DNA of 64,000 bases from Ascarosepion bandense (GCA_037127315.1 JBBBDQ010000750.1:1082501-1146500); one strand, 5' to 3'. Positions 33,178-43,584 are shown, counted from the stretch's first letter. Notes: generated by a model from the letters alone, not told the origin. A program made the numbers and translations.

Positions 33178-33595
33178 ATCACGTATGATACTTAACTGAC
33201 TAAGCTGAATAAAAGGATAGAAAAAGAACAGTTTGGGTTCTGTAGCCTTGGTTGGCAACCAGTCTACTGCAGATAGAAATAACAACCTACTGCCGGAAAA
33301 CCTGCTTTTTTTTATCATATCACCCCGAGCAAGGTGGTAACGGCACTGATGCGCAGGGGGCTACGTAAGAGTGAAAAGATTGGAAAAGAGAAAGCCGGAA
33401 ACCACATCCTAAACAGGTAACAAGGGATGAGCCTCTTCACCTGTTCAATGGACGTGGATGGAGTGTGAACCGGGTGATAGCTTGGTCTATCTACTCCAAT
33501 TACATTCTGTCTCATAAATTCTATCTCATCAGTCATGTATCAAAAGAGACATGATCGCTCAAGCGTGTATCATGTATGCCACTTAACTGTCTGAA
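33178..33595 (+). mobile_element. SINE-A 3' parts interrupted by repeat E
   Basis: 33178-33200 is a SINE-A 3' terminus. 33215-33305 carries TAGCCTTGGTTGGCAACCAG, and 33528-33595 resumes with CATCAGTCATGTATCAAAAG to CACTTAACTGTCTG. Repeat E lies between. Confidence 0.7.
33306..33505 (-). mobile_element. Repeat E, single unit
   Basis: Minus-strand orientation, with a poly(A)-equivalent T run at 33306. Read on the minus strand it ends GCACATCA-type motif (here GCGCATCAGTGCCG), ACCACCTTGCTCGGGGTGAT and A-tail, which is the same tail plan as LINE-A. The body includes GGTTCACACTCCATCCACG and GAACAGGTGAAGAGGCTCAT. Confidence 0.7.
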
Positions 33596-33629
33596 CATAT
33601 TCCGTAACGATATCCAAACATGTCATGGT

Positions 33630-33770
33630 GATTTTCAAAACGTGGCACAAGGTCGAAAGTAGAGAGAACTCATTCAGGTTTGAACTCACTATTTAGTTGT
33701 AGTTTTTCTAAGCGTAGCTTAAATGAGGCTCAAGGCCGGAAATATGGATTAACGTACTGTTAAATCGATT
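33630..33770 (-). mobile_element. SINE-D fragment
   Basis: ACGTGGCACAAGGTCGAAAG and TTTGAACTCACTATTTAGTT match SINE-D at 12660-12720. The head is decayed, and a second short GAGGCTCAAGGCCGGAAATA piece follows. Confidence 0.55.
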
Positions 33771-33914
33771 TTTTTCTTCATTTACCTTCGGTCTCTGAAG
33801 AAGTTTTAATAAAATTGATACATATCAGATTCAGATACCATTCCTGTTTGTTCTTCTTTATTTTATCATATATATGTGTGTGTGTGGATAAACAGAAGCT
33901 TATTTTAAACTAGA

Positions 33915-34170
33915 TATATATAATCATCAGCGGACAGATCTGTTTCGCTGTATTCATCAGTACGGTTAGACATCCGATTGCTTCTAGCCAGGATTGAAAC
34001 CCGATCGAATTGACATCAATCGGCGATTCTACCACAGAGCTATGGGTGCTCGGCTGAGGAAGGAGGACTTTAGCGTATTATATACAATGTAATCACACGC
34101 CAGTAGCCGAGAGTGTTCAAATTCATTACTGAATAAACGATGCGTAAATGTGTGAATAGCTACAATTTTT
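33915..34170 (-). mobile_element. SINE-C (tRNA-like)
   Basis: On the minus strand: CCCATAGCTCTGTGGTAGAA (A-box-like TAGCTCTGTGG), GGGTTTCAATCCTGG (B-box-like), then AAACAGATCTGTCCGCTGAT at the 3' end beside an AT-rich run. Relatives: 35200-35262, 38092-38370, 57360-57735. Confidence 0.7.
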
Positions 34171-34187
34171 TAATCTACCATTCCCTC

Positions 34188-34253
34188 TCTCTCTCTCTCT
34201 CTCTCGCTCTCTCTCTCGCTCTCTCTCGCTATATATATATATATATATATATA
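34188..34253. repeat. (CT)n-(AT)n microsatellite
   Basis: CTCTCT with periodic CG, then TA alternation ending at the MITE boundary. Confidence 0.9.
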
Positions 34254-34638
34254 CTACCGGCCATAATTATTAAGCCACCCCAGAGTTGTAAAAAATTATG
34301 TATTTCATACTATTTTTTAGTATTTATTGCCAAATGAATAATTGTAAGTGAAAATAGAATGGTTCTTTTGTTAATACTGCACAATAACATGTGCATCAAA
34401 TGAATTTATAAATATTTAATAATTACCTATATTGAAGTTTCATCAATGAAAGAATACAGAAAGTTTAGGATGATTCGTACGAGTTCATCTTTGCTTCCTT
34501 GCCTTGTTAAATTTTGCAAATTAATAATAACAAATAATCGTTCTATTTTCATTTAGAATTATCCACTTAAAAATAGTATGAAATACATCATTTCTTTTTT
34601 TAAAAAAAGTTGGTGTTGTCTAATAATTATGGCCCGTA

Positions 34639-34639
<1 letters not shown>
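34254..34639. mobile_element. Tc1/mariner-like MITE with long arms
   Basis: Left end CTACCGGCCATAATTATTAA and right-end complement CTACGGGCCATAATTATTAG, flanked by TA on each side (34252-34253 and 34640-34641). Inverted homology continues about 110 bp inward (GTATTTCATACTATTTTT, GAAAATAGAA), with gaps. No coding capacity. An AT array sits at each flank. Confidence 0.75.

Positions 34640-34641
<2 letters not shown>

Positions 34642-34686
<45 letters not shown>
34642..34686. repeat. (AT)n microsatellite
   Basis: TA alternation continuing from the MITE target site. Confidence 0.95.
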
Positions 34687-34691
<5 letters not shown>

Positions 34692-35166
34692 GTATAGCTT
34701 ATTTGAAGTTTTAAATTATACCCGTGAATAGTTGTTTCAGAGAGTTCTCAATACATGTTTGAAGGAAAACCCTCGAGTGACCCTTATCAGTCCTTTTACG
34801 TACCTTCGTAGGAGCTGCAACAAATCTTTTCACAATTTTTTGATATCTTCCAGTTATTTTGGATATTTCTAATGTAGATTTGCCTTTGGAAAGTTCAGAT
34901 GTTATAATATATTTTCTCAGAAGGTGTCAAGTCACATTCGTGTCCCATAACTGCACAATTTTAATGACGCTCATTTATTGTCCGAAACACTTTTATATCG
35001 TGTTAATATTGCAAATGGCCACCGTTTGTTTCCTGTTGCGCAGAACAATAGTTTTTATACACCCTGTGTATATAGCTATTTCCATACTGTGAAAATTTCG
35101 TTAGAATCAGACTGGTAGTTTTTCGAACAAAATGGAAAAAAGACATCTCGTCACTAATTTGAAAAG

Positions 35167-35169
<3 letters not shown>

Positions 35170-35203
<34 letters not shown>

Positions 35204-35259
35204 CGGAGTCTCACTGTACTGATGAGCTGTGATACAGCGAAACAGATCCGTCTGCGGAT

Positions 35260-35290
<31 letters not shown>
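35170..35290 (+). mobile_element. SINE-C 3' end between (AT)n arrays
   Basis: ATCGGAGTCTCACTGTACTG, GATGAGCTGTGATACAGCG and AAACAGATCCGTCTGCGGAT, running straight into TA alternation at 35262. A second AT array lies at 35170-35200. Confidence 0.7.
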
Positions 35291-35295
<5 letters not shown>

Positions 35296-35391
35296 TAATT
35301 ACTTAGTTTTTTTGACATAATATAATTAGACTAGTGCACATTTGTATTAAAAAGTGTTCAATACAATTATATTGTAGAACTTTTAAATATT

Positions 35392-35783
35392 TTCCATTTG
35401 TAAACGTGTTATTACGCGACCCAGGCATCTAACATGAGTGGTGTCTTCAGGCGATTTTCAATAACTGATTTTACCGGGTTTTTTTTTTGTTTTTTTGTTT
35501 TTTGTTTTTTTGTTTTGTTTTTTTAAGAACGCCACGTAACGGTGGGTTTTTTTTTTAACGTTCACGTGGCAGAAAATTTTTGAACGAGCAATTTTTCAAA
35601 TTACAAGAAATTATAACGTTTCATCCATGGTTGGATGAACCTAAGAGGTATTTTTTAGTTTGGTTACACTTAGTCATAATTTCCGTTCTTAAAAAAAAAA
35701 CCGGTAAAATCAGTTATTGAAAATTTTCAGAAGACACTACTCATGTTAGAAACATGGGACGCGTTATAACTCGTTTACAAATG

Positions 35784-35786
<3 letters not shown>
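35392..35786. mobile_element. Foldback element, 86-bp arms
   Basis: Arms 35392-35477 and 35701-35786 are equal in length and, by hand alignment, identical at about 75 of 86 positions (TTCCATTTGTAAACG start, TAACTGATTTTACCGG inner end). The loop has a T/G run and GAACGAGCAATTTTTC. The left flank 35290-35391 recurs, inverted, right of 37704, so the mobile unit may be larger. Confidence 0.75.

Positions 35787-35832
<46 letters not shown>
35787..35832. repeat. (AT)n microsatellite
   Basis: TA alternation between the foldback element and a SINE-C 3' fragment (CGTCATCCACATACAAGCCT). Confidence 0.95.
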
Positions 35833-35833
<1 letters not shown>

Positions 35834-35900
35834 GTCATCCACATACAAGCCTGTTTCGAGAGAGAGAGAGAAAGAGGGCGTTACAAACTGAATACACAGA

Positions 35901-36235
35901 TCTAAACTTATTTATAAATGGAACTTTGTCTGTGTGTGTGTGTGTGTGCGTGTCTGTGTGTGTGTGTGTGTGTCCGTTACCTATAGACTCCGAAACGGCT
36001 GAACCGATTTTCTTGAAAATTTACATAGTTGTACTATAAGCGTCAGCGAGTGTTCTTAGCTAGGTTTTGTTTCGAGGTACCCCCGATAAATATCGAAAAT
36101 CGATAATCGAAAAAATCGGGTTATATAGAAGGAGTGGTCTGATTTTAATGAAATTTGATACACTCATAAACAAAGACATAAGAAACGATATTCAGAAGTT
36201 TCAAGGTTGCAGTTCTTACAATAGTGCAGAAAATC

Positions 36236-36279
<44 letters not shown>

Positions 36280-36440
36280 CAAGATGTTTGTGTGTGTATC
36301 TGTTTATCTGTCTGTATGTCTTTTATGCGATTCTCACCAAACTTCACACAAATATTCTTTATGCTGAGTTTGAGTTCCAGGACCATGGATTAGTTTTAAA
36401 GCTTTCATTACACCCGAGCAACGCCGGGCTACACTGCTAA
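35901..36440 (+). mobile_element. Helitron-like element, clean ends
   Basis: Starts A|TCTAAACTTATTTATAAATG and ends GCCGGGCTACACTGCTAA|T. TC at the start, CTRR (CTAA) at the end and insertion between A and T all fit Helitrons. It includes a GT run, ATCGAAAATCGATAATCG and an internal (AT)n at 36237-36274. Confidence 0.8.
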
Positions 36441-37476
36441 TCGTTAATATTATTATACTTGTAAATTTTCATTTACTAAATTGAAATATTATCCGTGCTT
36501 CCGTTACACACCGGCAAAATTAATTAAAATAAGGACATCAAATAAATGTGGTTTTATCGTCTACTTCTACTCACGTGTTTTCGATTTTGTTCAAGTTAGC
36601 GGTCATTGCTTGATATATAAAACTAATTTTCGTATTAAGCTTTGAAATATTAAATAAAAAACAAGAAAACAGTATTTCATCCTTTATCTTGTCTTTCGTG
36701 ATATTTGTGAATAGGCAGTTTTCTTCCTGTTTTATATATATAACTAAATTGCTTAGTTGTTCAAATAAAACCATTTTCTGTCGTAAACGTAGTAACCACC
36801 TCAGCATATCGACCATTGCTTAGGAGTAAATACAAGTAAATGATTACTACTATATTTCAAATATTATATTATAAATGAGTGGGCCCGTGCCATCAAAAAT
36901 GACGGCAAAATATTTATATCGATATGCCGTCTAAAATGACGACAACATATATATTGATGTAACTACTATTGAGTAACTTACATTACAGGAGGGATATATA
37001 TATATATATATATATTAAAGGTGAGTGTGAAATATGCGACATATTTATTTAACCGGGGATGCAGGACTTGTATGGGTTTTCTGGTGGAAAACTTTTAAAT
37101 TGTTTTTATAAGAAAAAAAGTATCTGTTTCGGCAAACCGTTTGATAGTTGTTTACGATTTCACTGATTTATTCCCGTCTGTCTATTCCACACACCTGATC
37201 AAACTTCTCACAGACTGTTTGAACTTGTTACGCGTCTCTGTAAAAGGAGGAAAACCTGGCAATTGAACTGTTCATTCTATCGCTTGTTATTTTAAAAAAT
37301 TGTCCGAAGGTTTTCGTTTCTCGAGCGCTTTCGCTATACTTTTAGCCATTATCAAGAGTGCATTTTTTTAAAAATTATTTGAAAATATTTTTTCTAACAG
37401 GCGAGTGTAAAATATGCGACATATTTATTTAATTTTAATTATACTCTCCGTTTACGGATTTGACAATATTATATAT
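36441..37476. other. AT-rich region, one dispersed repeat
   Basis: 36880-37016 is the partner of 29590-29760. A GAGTGTGAAATATGCGACAT motif at about 37025 recurs near 37405 as GAGTGTAAAATATGCGACAT. No gene recognised. Confidence 0.5.
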
Positions 37477-37704
37477 ATATTCTTCATTTGTAAACGGGTT
37501 ATTACGCGACCTAGGTTTCTACTATGTGGTGTCTTCAGGCGATTTGAAATTTTACCCCACCCCCTTTTTTTAAGAAAGTTGACTGGGAATTTTTGAACGC
37601 GCAATTTTCAAAATTAGAAGAATTAATCATTTTTAAAAATGGAAGAAATTATAGCATTATATGATTATATGTTCGCGTAATAACTCGTTTATAAATGAAG
37701 AATA
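37477..37704. mobile_element. Foldback element, second copy
   Basis: The left end TCTTCATTTGTAAACGGGTT matches the 35392 arm. The right end (complement TCTTCATTTATAAACGAGTT) closes it. The inner arm is shortened on the right. GAACGCGCAATTTTC is shared in the loop. Confidence 0.7.
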
Positions 37705-37800
37705 TTCAAAAGTTCTACAACATAATTGTATTGGAGACTTTTAATACAACTGTGTACTGGTCTTATTTTATTATGACCAAAAACTAAGTAATTAAATAAT

Positions 37801-37802
<2 letters not shown>

Positions 37803-37849
<47 letters not shown>
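37803..37849. repeat. (AT)n microsatellite
   Basis: TA alternation next to the shared foldback flank (AACTAAGTAATTAAAT). Confidence 0.95.
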
Positions 37850-37852
<3 letters not shown>

Positions 37853-38091
37853 TGTTATTTTGTTGTTTCAATGGTTTATAAAAGCATAATATGACTACAC
37901 AAAAATTTTCATGTTTCAGAAGAAAACTGTTCCTCTTCATGTGATATGTTAAATTAAATGGTGAAAATGATTTATTTTTTTAAATATAAGATGAATTCAT
38001 AGTTATTTTGAATCGATCACTTTTTAAGTAAAGCTTGAAAAGTGATTTTTTTAATCTACGTTCTCTTTCACTTTTTTGTAATATATATATA

Positions 38092-38375
38092 TTAGTCATA
38101 TACAAGCCCGTTTCGCTATATCACAGATTATCAGTGTAGCTTGACATATCCACTTGCTTCTGGCCGGGATCGAAAACTCGACCGATTTGGTGTCAGTCAG
38201 AGCCTCTACTCCCTAAGCCATCGGCGCATGGGGTCAGAGAAGGGAAATTTTAACGTTTTGTATGTAAGCAGTGTATACAGACGCCAGTCACCGAGAGAAC
38301 TCAATTCATTTCTGAAGACTCACGCATTATAGCCAAAGTGGAAACTGTTTTTAAAATTTTCTTCTCCAGAGAGCT

Positions 38376-38425
<50 letters not shown>
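38092..38425 (-). mobile_element. SINE-C plus (AT)n
   Basis: The minus strand has a decayed A box (complement of CCCTAAGCCATCGGC) and GATCGAAAACTCGACC-complement B-box region. CCCGTTTCGCTATATCACAG (plus strand) is its 3' region, next to an AT run. (AT)n at 38378-38425. Confidence 0.6.
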
Positions 38426-38431
<6 letters not shown>

Positions 38432-38509
38432 TAATCATATCAAACCATATCATATATATGTCCAGCAATCTTTCTGTTAACAAAGATTATATTAAATTTA
38501 GTAGCTGAG

Positions 38510-38998
38510 AGCTTCAGACTCAGTACGAAGGAAGTAGTGCCGGCCTCGGTCCAGAGGAAGGCTGCTGGAAAACTTTATATCTGGCAACAAAACTCTGTAC
38601 CATGCCACATAAGCAGGAGAACCCAGTCATGCAATTTCTGTGACGATATCACCTCTCAAATCTAACCACCTAACTCCCCAGACTGCAACTCCCTAGATTA
38701 TTGTGTAAAATGCAGTTGAGAAATATTCCAACAAAACTCTTTCTAACACTAAAAATGAACTGAAGGCATGAAATATGGAAGCATTTACCGACTTAAACAA
38801 GGAGACCGTCCAAAACAGATGCAGGAGATTCCAAAGTCGTCTAGAGGCCGTGGTTTAAGCTAATGGCGATATTTTGGAATAAATTTACACTTTAGTATTT
38901 TAAAATATTTTTCAGTAATTTTGGTAAATATATCTGTTAAAATGGGATGTCAGTGTACCTTTTTGCGTCAGTTAGACGGCAATTCATTCATCGCACCC
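38510..38998 (+). pseudogene. Tc1/mariner-type transposase C-terminal remnant
   Basis: Reads KLYIWQQNSVPCHISRRTQS, PPNSPDCNSLDYCVK, then a decayed C-terminus. The histidine-containing VPCH and SPDCN..DY blocks correspond to the second and third catalytic regions of Tc1/mariner transposases, with aspartate rather than glutamate at the third site. Frameshifts and stops abound. It ends at the terminal motif TTCATTCATCGCACCC near 38985. Confidence 0.6.
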
Positions 38999-39129
38999 TA
39001 CATATATTGTCTTTCTTCCTTTGTCAATATCATTCTCGTCCTCCTCTTATTGTGAATATGCGGTAAGTGGAAACAAATTTACCTAAACATGGTGACCGTT
39101 TTTGGTAAATATATATGCAAATATGTGGA

Positions 39130-39757
39130 GGTCCGTTATGGTACAGTGGATATTGACTCAGAACGACAGCTCGGGGAGCTGAGTTCGAATTCTAGGTACT
39201 TACGCACTTCATAGTTTTTTAAATTGGGAAATTTAATCCGTCTCTCCCCTCCAGTTATGGATTAAATAAATCCGTCTCTTCCCTCCAGTTAAGGATTAAA
39301 TAAATCATGGGTTCTATAGCCTTAGCTGGCAACCAGTCTTCCACAGAGAGCAATAACAACCTACTGCGGAATAATCTTCTGCCCAGTCAGTCATGTCTTT
39401 CGAGACATGATCGCCCAAATCGTGTATCACGTATGGCACTTAACTGACTGACTGAATGTAATAGAAATATAATTAAAACTTCTACTGGGTATAAAGTGGG
39501 AGATCAGTCTTATATTGTTAAGAAGTAATAAACTGATCCCCCACTAATTACTACATAATAATATAATTCAGCTCTTCCCTTTCTAGCTATGAGTCAAATA
39601 ACAGGACAGATTGGGTTCTATAGTCTTGGTCGGCAACCAGTCTACCGCAGAAAGCAATGGCAACCTACTGCGGGATAATCTTCTGCCCAGTCAGTCATGC
39701 CTCTTTCGAGACATGATCGCCCAAATCGTGTATCACGTATGGCATTTAACTGACTGA
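39130..39757 (+). mobile_element. Composite SINE-A dimer, second locus
   Basis: Full SINE-A (head CGTTATGGTACAGTGG), with a small internal duplication (CCGTCTCTTCCCTCCAGTTA region twice, near 39236 and 39270). Then come the spacer ACTGGGTATAAAGTGGGAGA and a headless SINE-A half from about 39565 to ATTTAACTGACTGA. Same plan as 18582-19184. Confidence 0.8.
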
Positions 39758-39759
39758 TA

Positions 39760-39850
39760 CGCTAAAATGAAATGTTGGTGTTATTTTCTTTTTCACGTTA
39801 TTTAGACGACACACTACCAATCGCACCCTGTGTATCTTTGATACATCAGA
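39760..39850. repeat. Tc1/mariner terminal motif
   Basis: GACGACACACTACCAATCGC then ACCCTG matches the terminal motif found near 10961 and 38985 in inverted sense. Too short to call a full element. Confidence 0.45.
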
Positions 39851-39943
39851 TAAAAAAAAAATGTTGTATGGACTACGCGTTAGCGCCTTTGTTAGATTGG
39901 CTTCTTCCGGTCATAAATATCTGTGTGCTTTTGTGTGTATGTG

Positions 39944-40110
39944 CGTTAAGCAACATCGAATCTGATCAATACATAGATCCGTGACCGAGTAAGAATGCCA
40001 GTTGTTGATTAGATGTGCGAGTAGTGTAATGAATAAAGTCTCAACTTCGGAAATCTAGAACCGTGTTTCTATTTCAATCGGGTTCGTTATATTCCTTTAC
40101 GCGCAACGAA
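39944..40110 (+). mobile_element. SINE-5S chimera, 5'-truncated
   Basis: Starts inside the 5S internal promoter (CGTTAAGCAACATCGAATCT, then GATCCGTGACC) and continues with TGCGAGTAGTGTAATGAATA as a tRNA-like A-box region, then the CAATCGGGTTCGTTATATTC body. Confidence 0.65.
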
Positions 40111-40189
40111 GTTAGAAACCAATCTCTTCACCCACCATCCAAAAAGAAGGACTGTTTTTGTGCTAGACACTTGACAAATGCTCAACAGA

Positions 40190-40397
40190 ATCTTACACAT
40201 ATGCTATGGTGATTCTGCTTTGTATTTATATTTAATACAAAATAGAATCTGCAATGCTTTTGTTCTTGACCTGGTATCTCGATATCATGCACTTTCTTAC
40301 CGCCGTAACGTAGCTTCCCCGTTCCATTGAGATAAATATTTTTATGATGATTTTTTTTCACTATGGTACATATACTTTATAAATTGAAGTACATTAT
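40190..40397 (+). pseudogene. LINE-A fragment left of a SINE-A insertion
   Basis: Reads NRICNAFVLDLVSRYHALSY then RRNVASPFH, the RT C-terminal region. It continues after the SINE at 40708. Confidence 0.6.
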
Positions 40398-40406
40398 TAG
40401 ATTGGT

Positions 40407-40698
40407 GGATGTGTGTTGTGGTGCAGTGGATATCGACTCGGAAGGAAAGATCAGGTAACCGAGTTCGAATTCCAGTTGAATTCTTTACTTTCTTTTCGCA
40501 CAAATACCCTCGGGAAAAGTATTAATCTGTCTATGGGTTAAAAAATAGGACAGATTGGGTTCTATAGCCTTGGCTGGCAACCAGTCTACTGCAGAAAGTA
40601 ATGGAAACCTACTGCGGGATAATCTTCTGCCCAGTCAGTCATGTCTCTTTCGAGAAATGATCGGCCAAAGTGTGTATTATGTATGGCACTTAACTGAC
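40407..40698 (+). mobile_element. SINE-A with 9-bp TSD inside LINE-A
   Basis: Complete SINE-A (TGTGTTGTGGTGCAGTGG head, ACTTAACTGAC end). TAGATTGGT is duplicated at 40398-40406 and 40699-40707. The flanking LINE-A reading is continuous once the SINE is ignored. Confidence 0.85.
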
Positions 40699-40707
40699 TA
40701 GATTGGT

Positions 40708-41700
40708 AGGAAATTGTCATCATTTTGCACTTACAATGGCTAAATGTAACCATAAGTTCTTTGCTAACAGTTTCTTTTCTCACATTTCTCACTTTTTGTA
40801 GACCTCTCTCTCAGCATTTTGCTTCCCCGTGAACTTTGATTTTAAAAAATTTAAATGCAATGTCAATCGTTATCTTATGTCTTCTAATTCTCGTTCTTTT
40901 ATTGCTTTCTATCAAACAAGTCTTATTGGAACCGTAAGTTCTATGCTAATATTTTCTTTTCCAGTATTTTTCGCTCATGGAACTCTCTTCCGACTTTTTG
41001 CTTCCCAGTGAACTTTGATGTTCTAAAATTTAAATGCCATGTTCATTTTTATCTTTTGTCTTCTTGATTCTTGTTCTTTTATTTTCTTCTCTCAACTAAG
41101 TCTTATCGTAACCGTAAGTTTTATGCTTACAGTTTCTTTTCTCGCACTTCTCGATTTTAGAACTCTCTTCCGGCTTCTTGCTTTTCAGTTAAAGTTTATT
41201 TTTAAAAATTTAAAAGCAATGCTAGTCATTATTTTCTGTCTTAATTTTTTGTTCTTTTATTGTCGTCTCTCTCAACTAAGTCTCATCGTAACCGTAAATT
41301 CTATACTAACAGTTTCTTTTCCGGCCTTCCTCGTTTATAGATTTATCTTCTGTCTTCTTGCTTGCCAACTGTGATCTTCAAAAATTTAAATGCAGTGTCA
41401 ATCGTTATCTTCTGTCTTCTTAATTCTTGTTCGTTTATTGTTTTCTCTCAACTAAGTGTCATCGTAAACGTAAGTTCTCTTCTAAGTTTCTTCTCTCACA
41501 CTTCTCGCTTGTTGAATTCTCATCCATCTTCTTTCTTTTTTCTTCTCAGCCAACTTTTTATCTTCAAAAATTTTAAATTAAAACATGTTATTCGTTATCT
41601 TCTGTCTTCTTAATTCCAGATGTTTTTGTTGTTCTCTCTCCTTATAAATGTTTTCCTGTTTTTCATATTCTCTCTCATTAAGCAATCCTTTGTATCTTAG
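40708..41700 (+). repeat. 180-bp tandem array made from LINE-A coding sequence
   Basis: About five units with starts near 40738, 40921, 41101, 41281 and 41457. The middle spacings are exactly 180. Each unit has a CGTAAGTTCTATGCTAAC-type start, a SFLARTSRF-like block, a FKNLNAMSIVI-like block (KFKCNVN of LINE-A) and a CTCAACTAAGTCT end. The units keep open-frame stretches (40829-41011, 41039-41374, 41362-41613) because 180 is divisible by three. Ends with a LINE-A-like TTGACCGCGATGAAATTATG tail. Confidence 0.8.
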
Positions 41701-41835
41701 TGGCATCATTGCATTGACCGCGATGAAATTATGTAAAAAAAATTAATTAATAGTAATAAATTAATGTGTAGAAAAAATTGATTTAAAATTTTAAATAAAT
41801 ATTTATAAATTTAATTTAATTTAATTATTTTTAAA

Positions 41836-41922
41836 GGCTTGCGGCCATATTACGTCGAAACATTAGTTCCCGTACGATCACTGATATTAAGCAGCATCGA
41901 TCTTAGTTAATAGCTAAATGTT
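41836..41922 (+). mobile_element. 5S rRNA-derived fragment
   Basis: GCTTGCGGCCATATTACGTC, GTTCCCGTACGATCACTGAT and TTAAGCAGCATCGATC follow 5S rRNA and stop at GCTAAATGTT. No tRNA-like part follows. Confidence 0.65.
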
Positions 41923-41929
41923 AATGTTT

Positions 41930-42250
41930 CGCTCCAGTAATTACCTGACTTCTCATGCTATCCCCTACTTTTACAGATCATACCGAGAATGGAGCACTTT
42001 TGTCATATATGGGCCGGAGCTGCACAGAACTCAGATCATACCGAGAATGGAGCACTTTTGTCATATATGGGCCGGAGCTGCACAGAACTCATTTTCCATG
42101 TTTCGACAGAGTTCTAAAGCGTTTTCTAATTCTTGTGGGTGAGAAATTATTTTCCAACGTCCAACCTCTCCCCCACAGGTAGAATGCAGCATGCATCTAA
42201 ATACTCAATCGCTACTTCCATAGAAAGTGCTCGAACGGAATACACTCCTT
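41930..42250 (+). pseudogene. LINE-A-related fragment with perfect 58-bp duplication
   Basis: 41974-42031 and 42032-42089 are identical (CAGATCATACCGAGAATGGA ... GCACAGAACT). The coding region reads YREWSTFVIYGPELHRT, FDRVLKRFLILVGEKLFSNV and YFHRKCSNGIHSLVP, a sister subfamily of LINE-A. Confidence 0.7.
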
Positions 42251-42254
42251 GGTC

Positions 42255-42375
42255 CCCGGCTCAGTTCTAACCTTGACAGCGGTACTGCCACTGATGTGTT
42301 GGGGGCTACATAAGAGAGTAAAAGTTTTAGACGGGAAGAGAGTGAAGAGAAAGATGAATCAGCTACAGGGGGTGA
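42255..42375 (-). mobile_element. LINE-A 3' UTR piece, inverted
   Basis: Complement of the LINE-A 3' UTR: ACAGCGGTACTGCCACTGAT, GGGGGCTACATAAGAGAGTA, GATGAATCAGCTACAGGGGG. Nearly matches the plus-strand copy at 42985-43085. Confidence 0.75.
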
Positions 42376-42529
42376 CAGAGACATTTTACTTATATTGGAA
42401 CAAACCTCCCACATTTCTTCCGTATTCCATCCCTCAGAAGTAAGTTCCACCGGTACAGCTTCTTCCCGCGGACATTTTCATATACAAATCAACCACCGCA
42501 TGAAATACTGTTGTTATATCTGATTAGGC

Positions 42530-43105
42530 GTCCCTGTTGTTCGTTTCAGCGTTCTCAAAGGGTCCAAACCTGGCAGCTCGACTCCAGCCACCTTCTCACC
42601 GGCAGGACGTGGCTTTCCTCTGTCTCTTCTACAAATATTTTCATGGCTTCTGCTTTGACGAACTTAGGTCACTGGTGCCCCCTCCACAAGAATTTAATCG
42701 TACAACCAGACTGGCAACAAGGTCCCACCCATTTCAAGTTAAATCAACCAAATACAAGCGACAATACCACGTCACCAGCTTCTTTTCTTGCACTTCCCGC
42801 CTCTGGAACTCCCTTCCATATACTTGTTTTCCTGACGGCTACAAATGCAATGTCAATTCCTAACTCTTATCCACTTGACCCCAGTCCTTTCTACATCACC
42901 TATTGTATCTTGTTCTTTTCCTTTCTCTCCTCCTTTGCAATTGTTTTCACTCCTGTGTTCACATCCTTCTCTTGCCCTTTCTCTGTCACCCCCTGTAGCT
43001 GATTCATCTTTCTCTTCACTCTCTTCCCGTCTAAAACTTTTACTCTCTTATGTAGCCCCCAACACATCAGTGGCAGTACCGCCTTACTTGGAGTGAATTG
43101 ATAAA
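42530..43105 (+). pseudogene. LINE-A RT C-terminus and 3' UTR
   Basis: Frame 42537-42863 has GPNLAARLQPPSHRQDVAF, CLFYKYFHGFCFDELRSLVP, TRLATRSHPFQVKSTK and SRLWNSLPYTCFPDGYKCNV, a well-preserved block. The UTR ends TTGGAGTGAATTGATAAAAA. Confidence 0.8.
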
Positions 43106-43389
43106 AAAAATTCACTCTGTGGAACTGACTCCCAAGACGATGTTTTCACTACAATATTAACATGTTCAAATATCGTATTTACTTTCATTTTCCACTACTA
43201 TAAATTTCCTCTTAATGTCACCCTCTACCTTAAGTGGCTTTCCGGCCCTATACAGAAGGATCCTCATTGTAAAAAGATTGTCTTGGGACTGTGTGATTGT
43301 TATAACGTAGAAGGAATACACACCGTGTCCTTTAATCAGCATAGATAATCTCTCCTACCTCTCATCAACTTGGATCACGCTCATCTCCC

Positions 43390-43580
43390 TGAAAGCAATA
43401 CCGATCTAACAGCTCGATTCCAGTCAATTTCTCACTGATGTGGCTTCCCTCTGTTTCTTCTACAAATATTTTCACGGATTCTACTCCGACGAGCTTAACT
43501 CTCTAGTGCCCCCCTACACGAATTTACTCGAGCAACAAGACTGGCAACTAGGTCCCACCCTTTTACACTCAAAACAGTCT
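43390..43580 (+). pseudogene. LINE-A fragment
   Basis: Reads from LPESN-like sequence with a deletion to FYKYFHGFYSDEL, TRATRLATRSHPFT. Ends abruptly at the next SINE-A piece. Confidence 0.65.
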
Positions 43581-43584
43581 TTCG

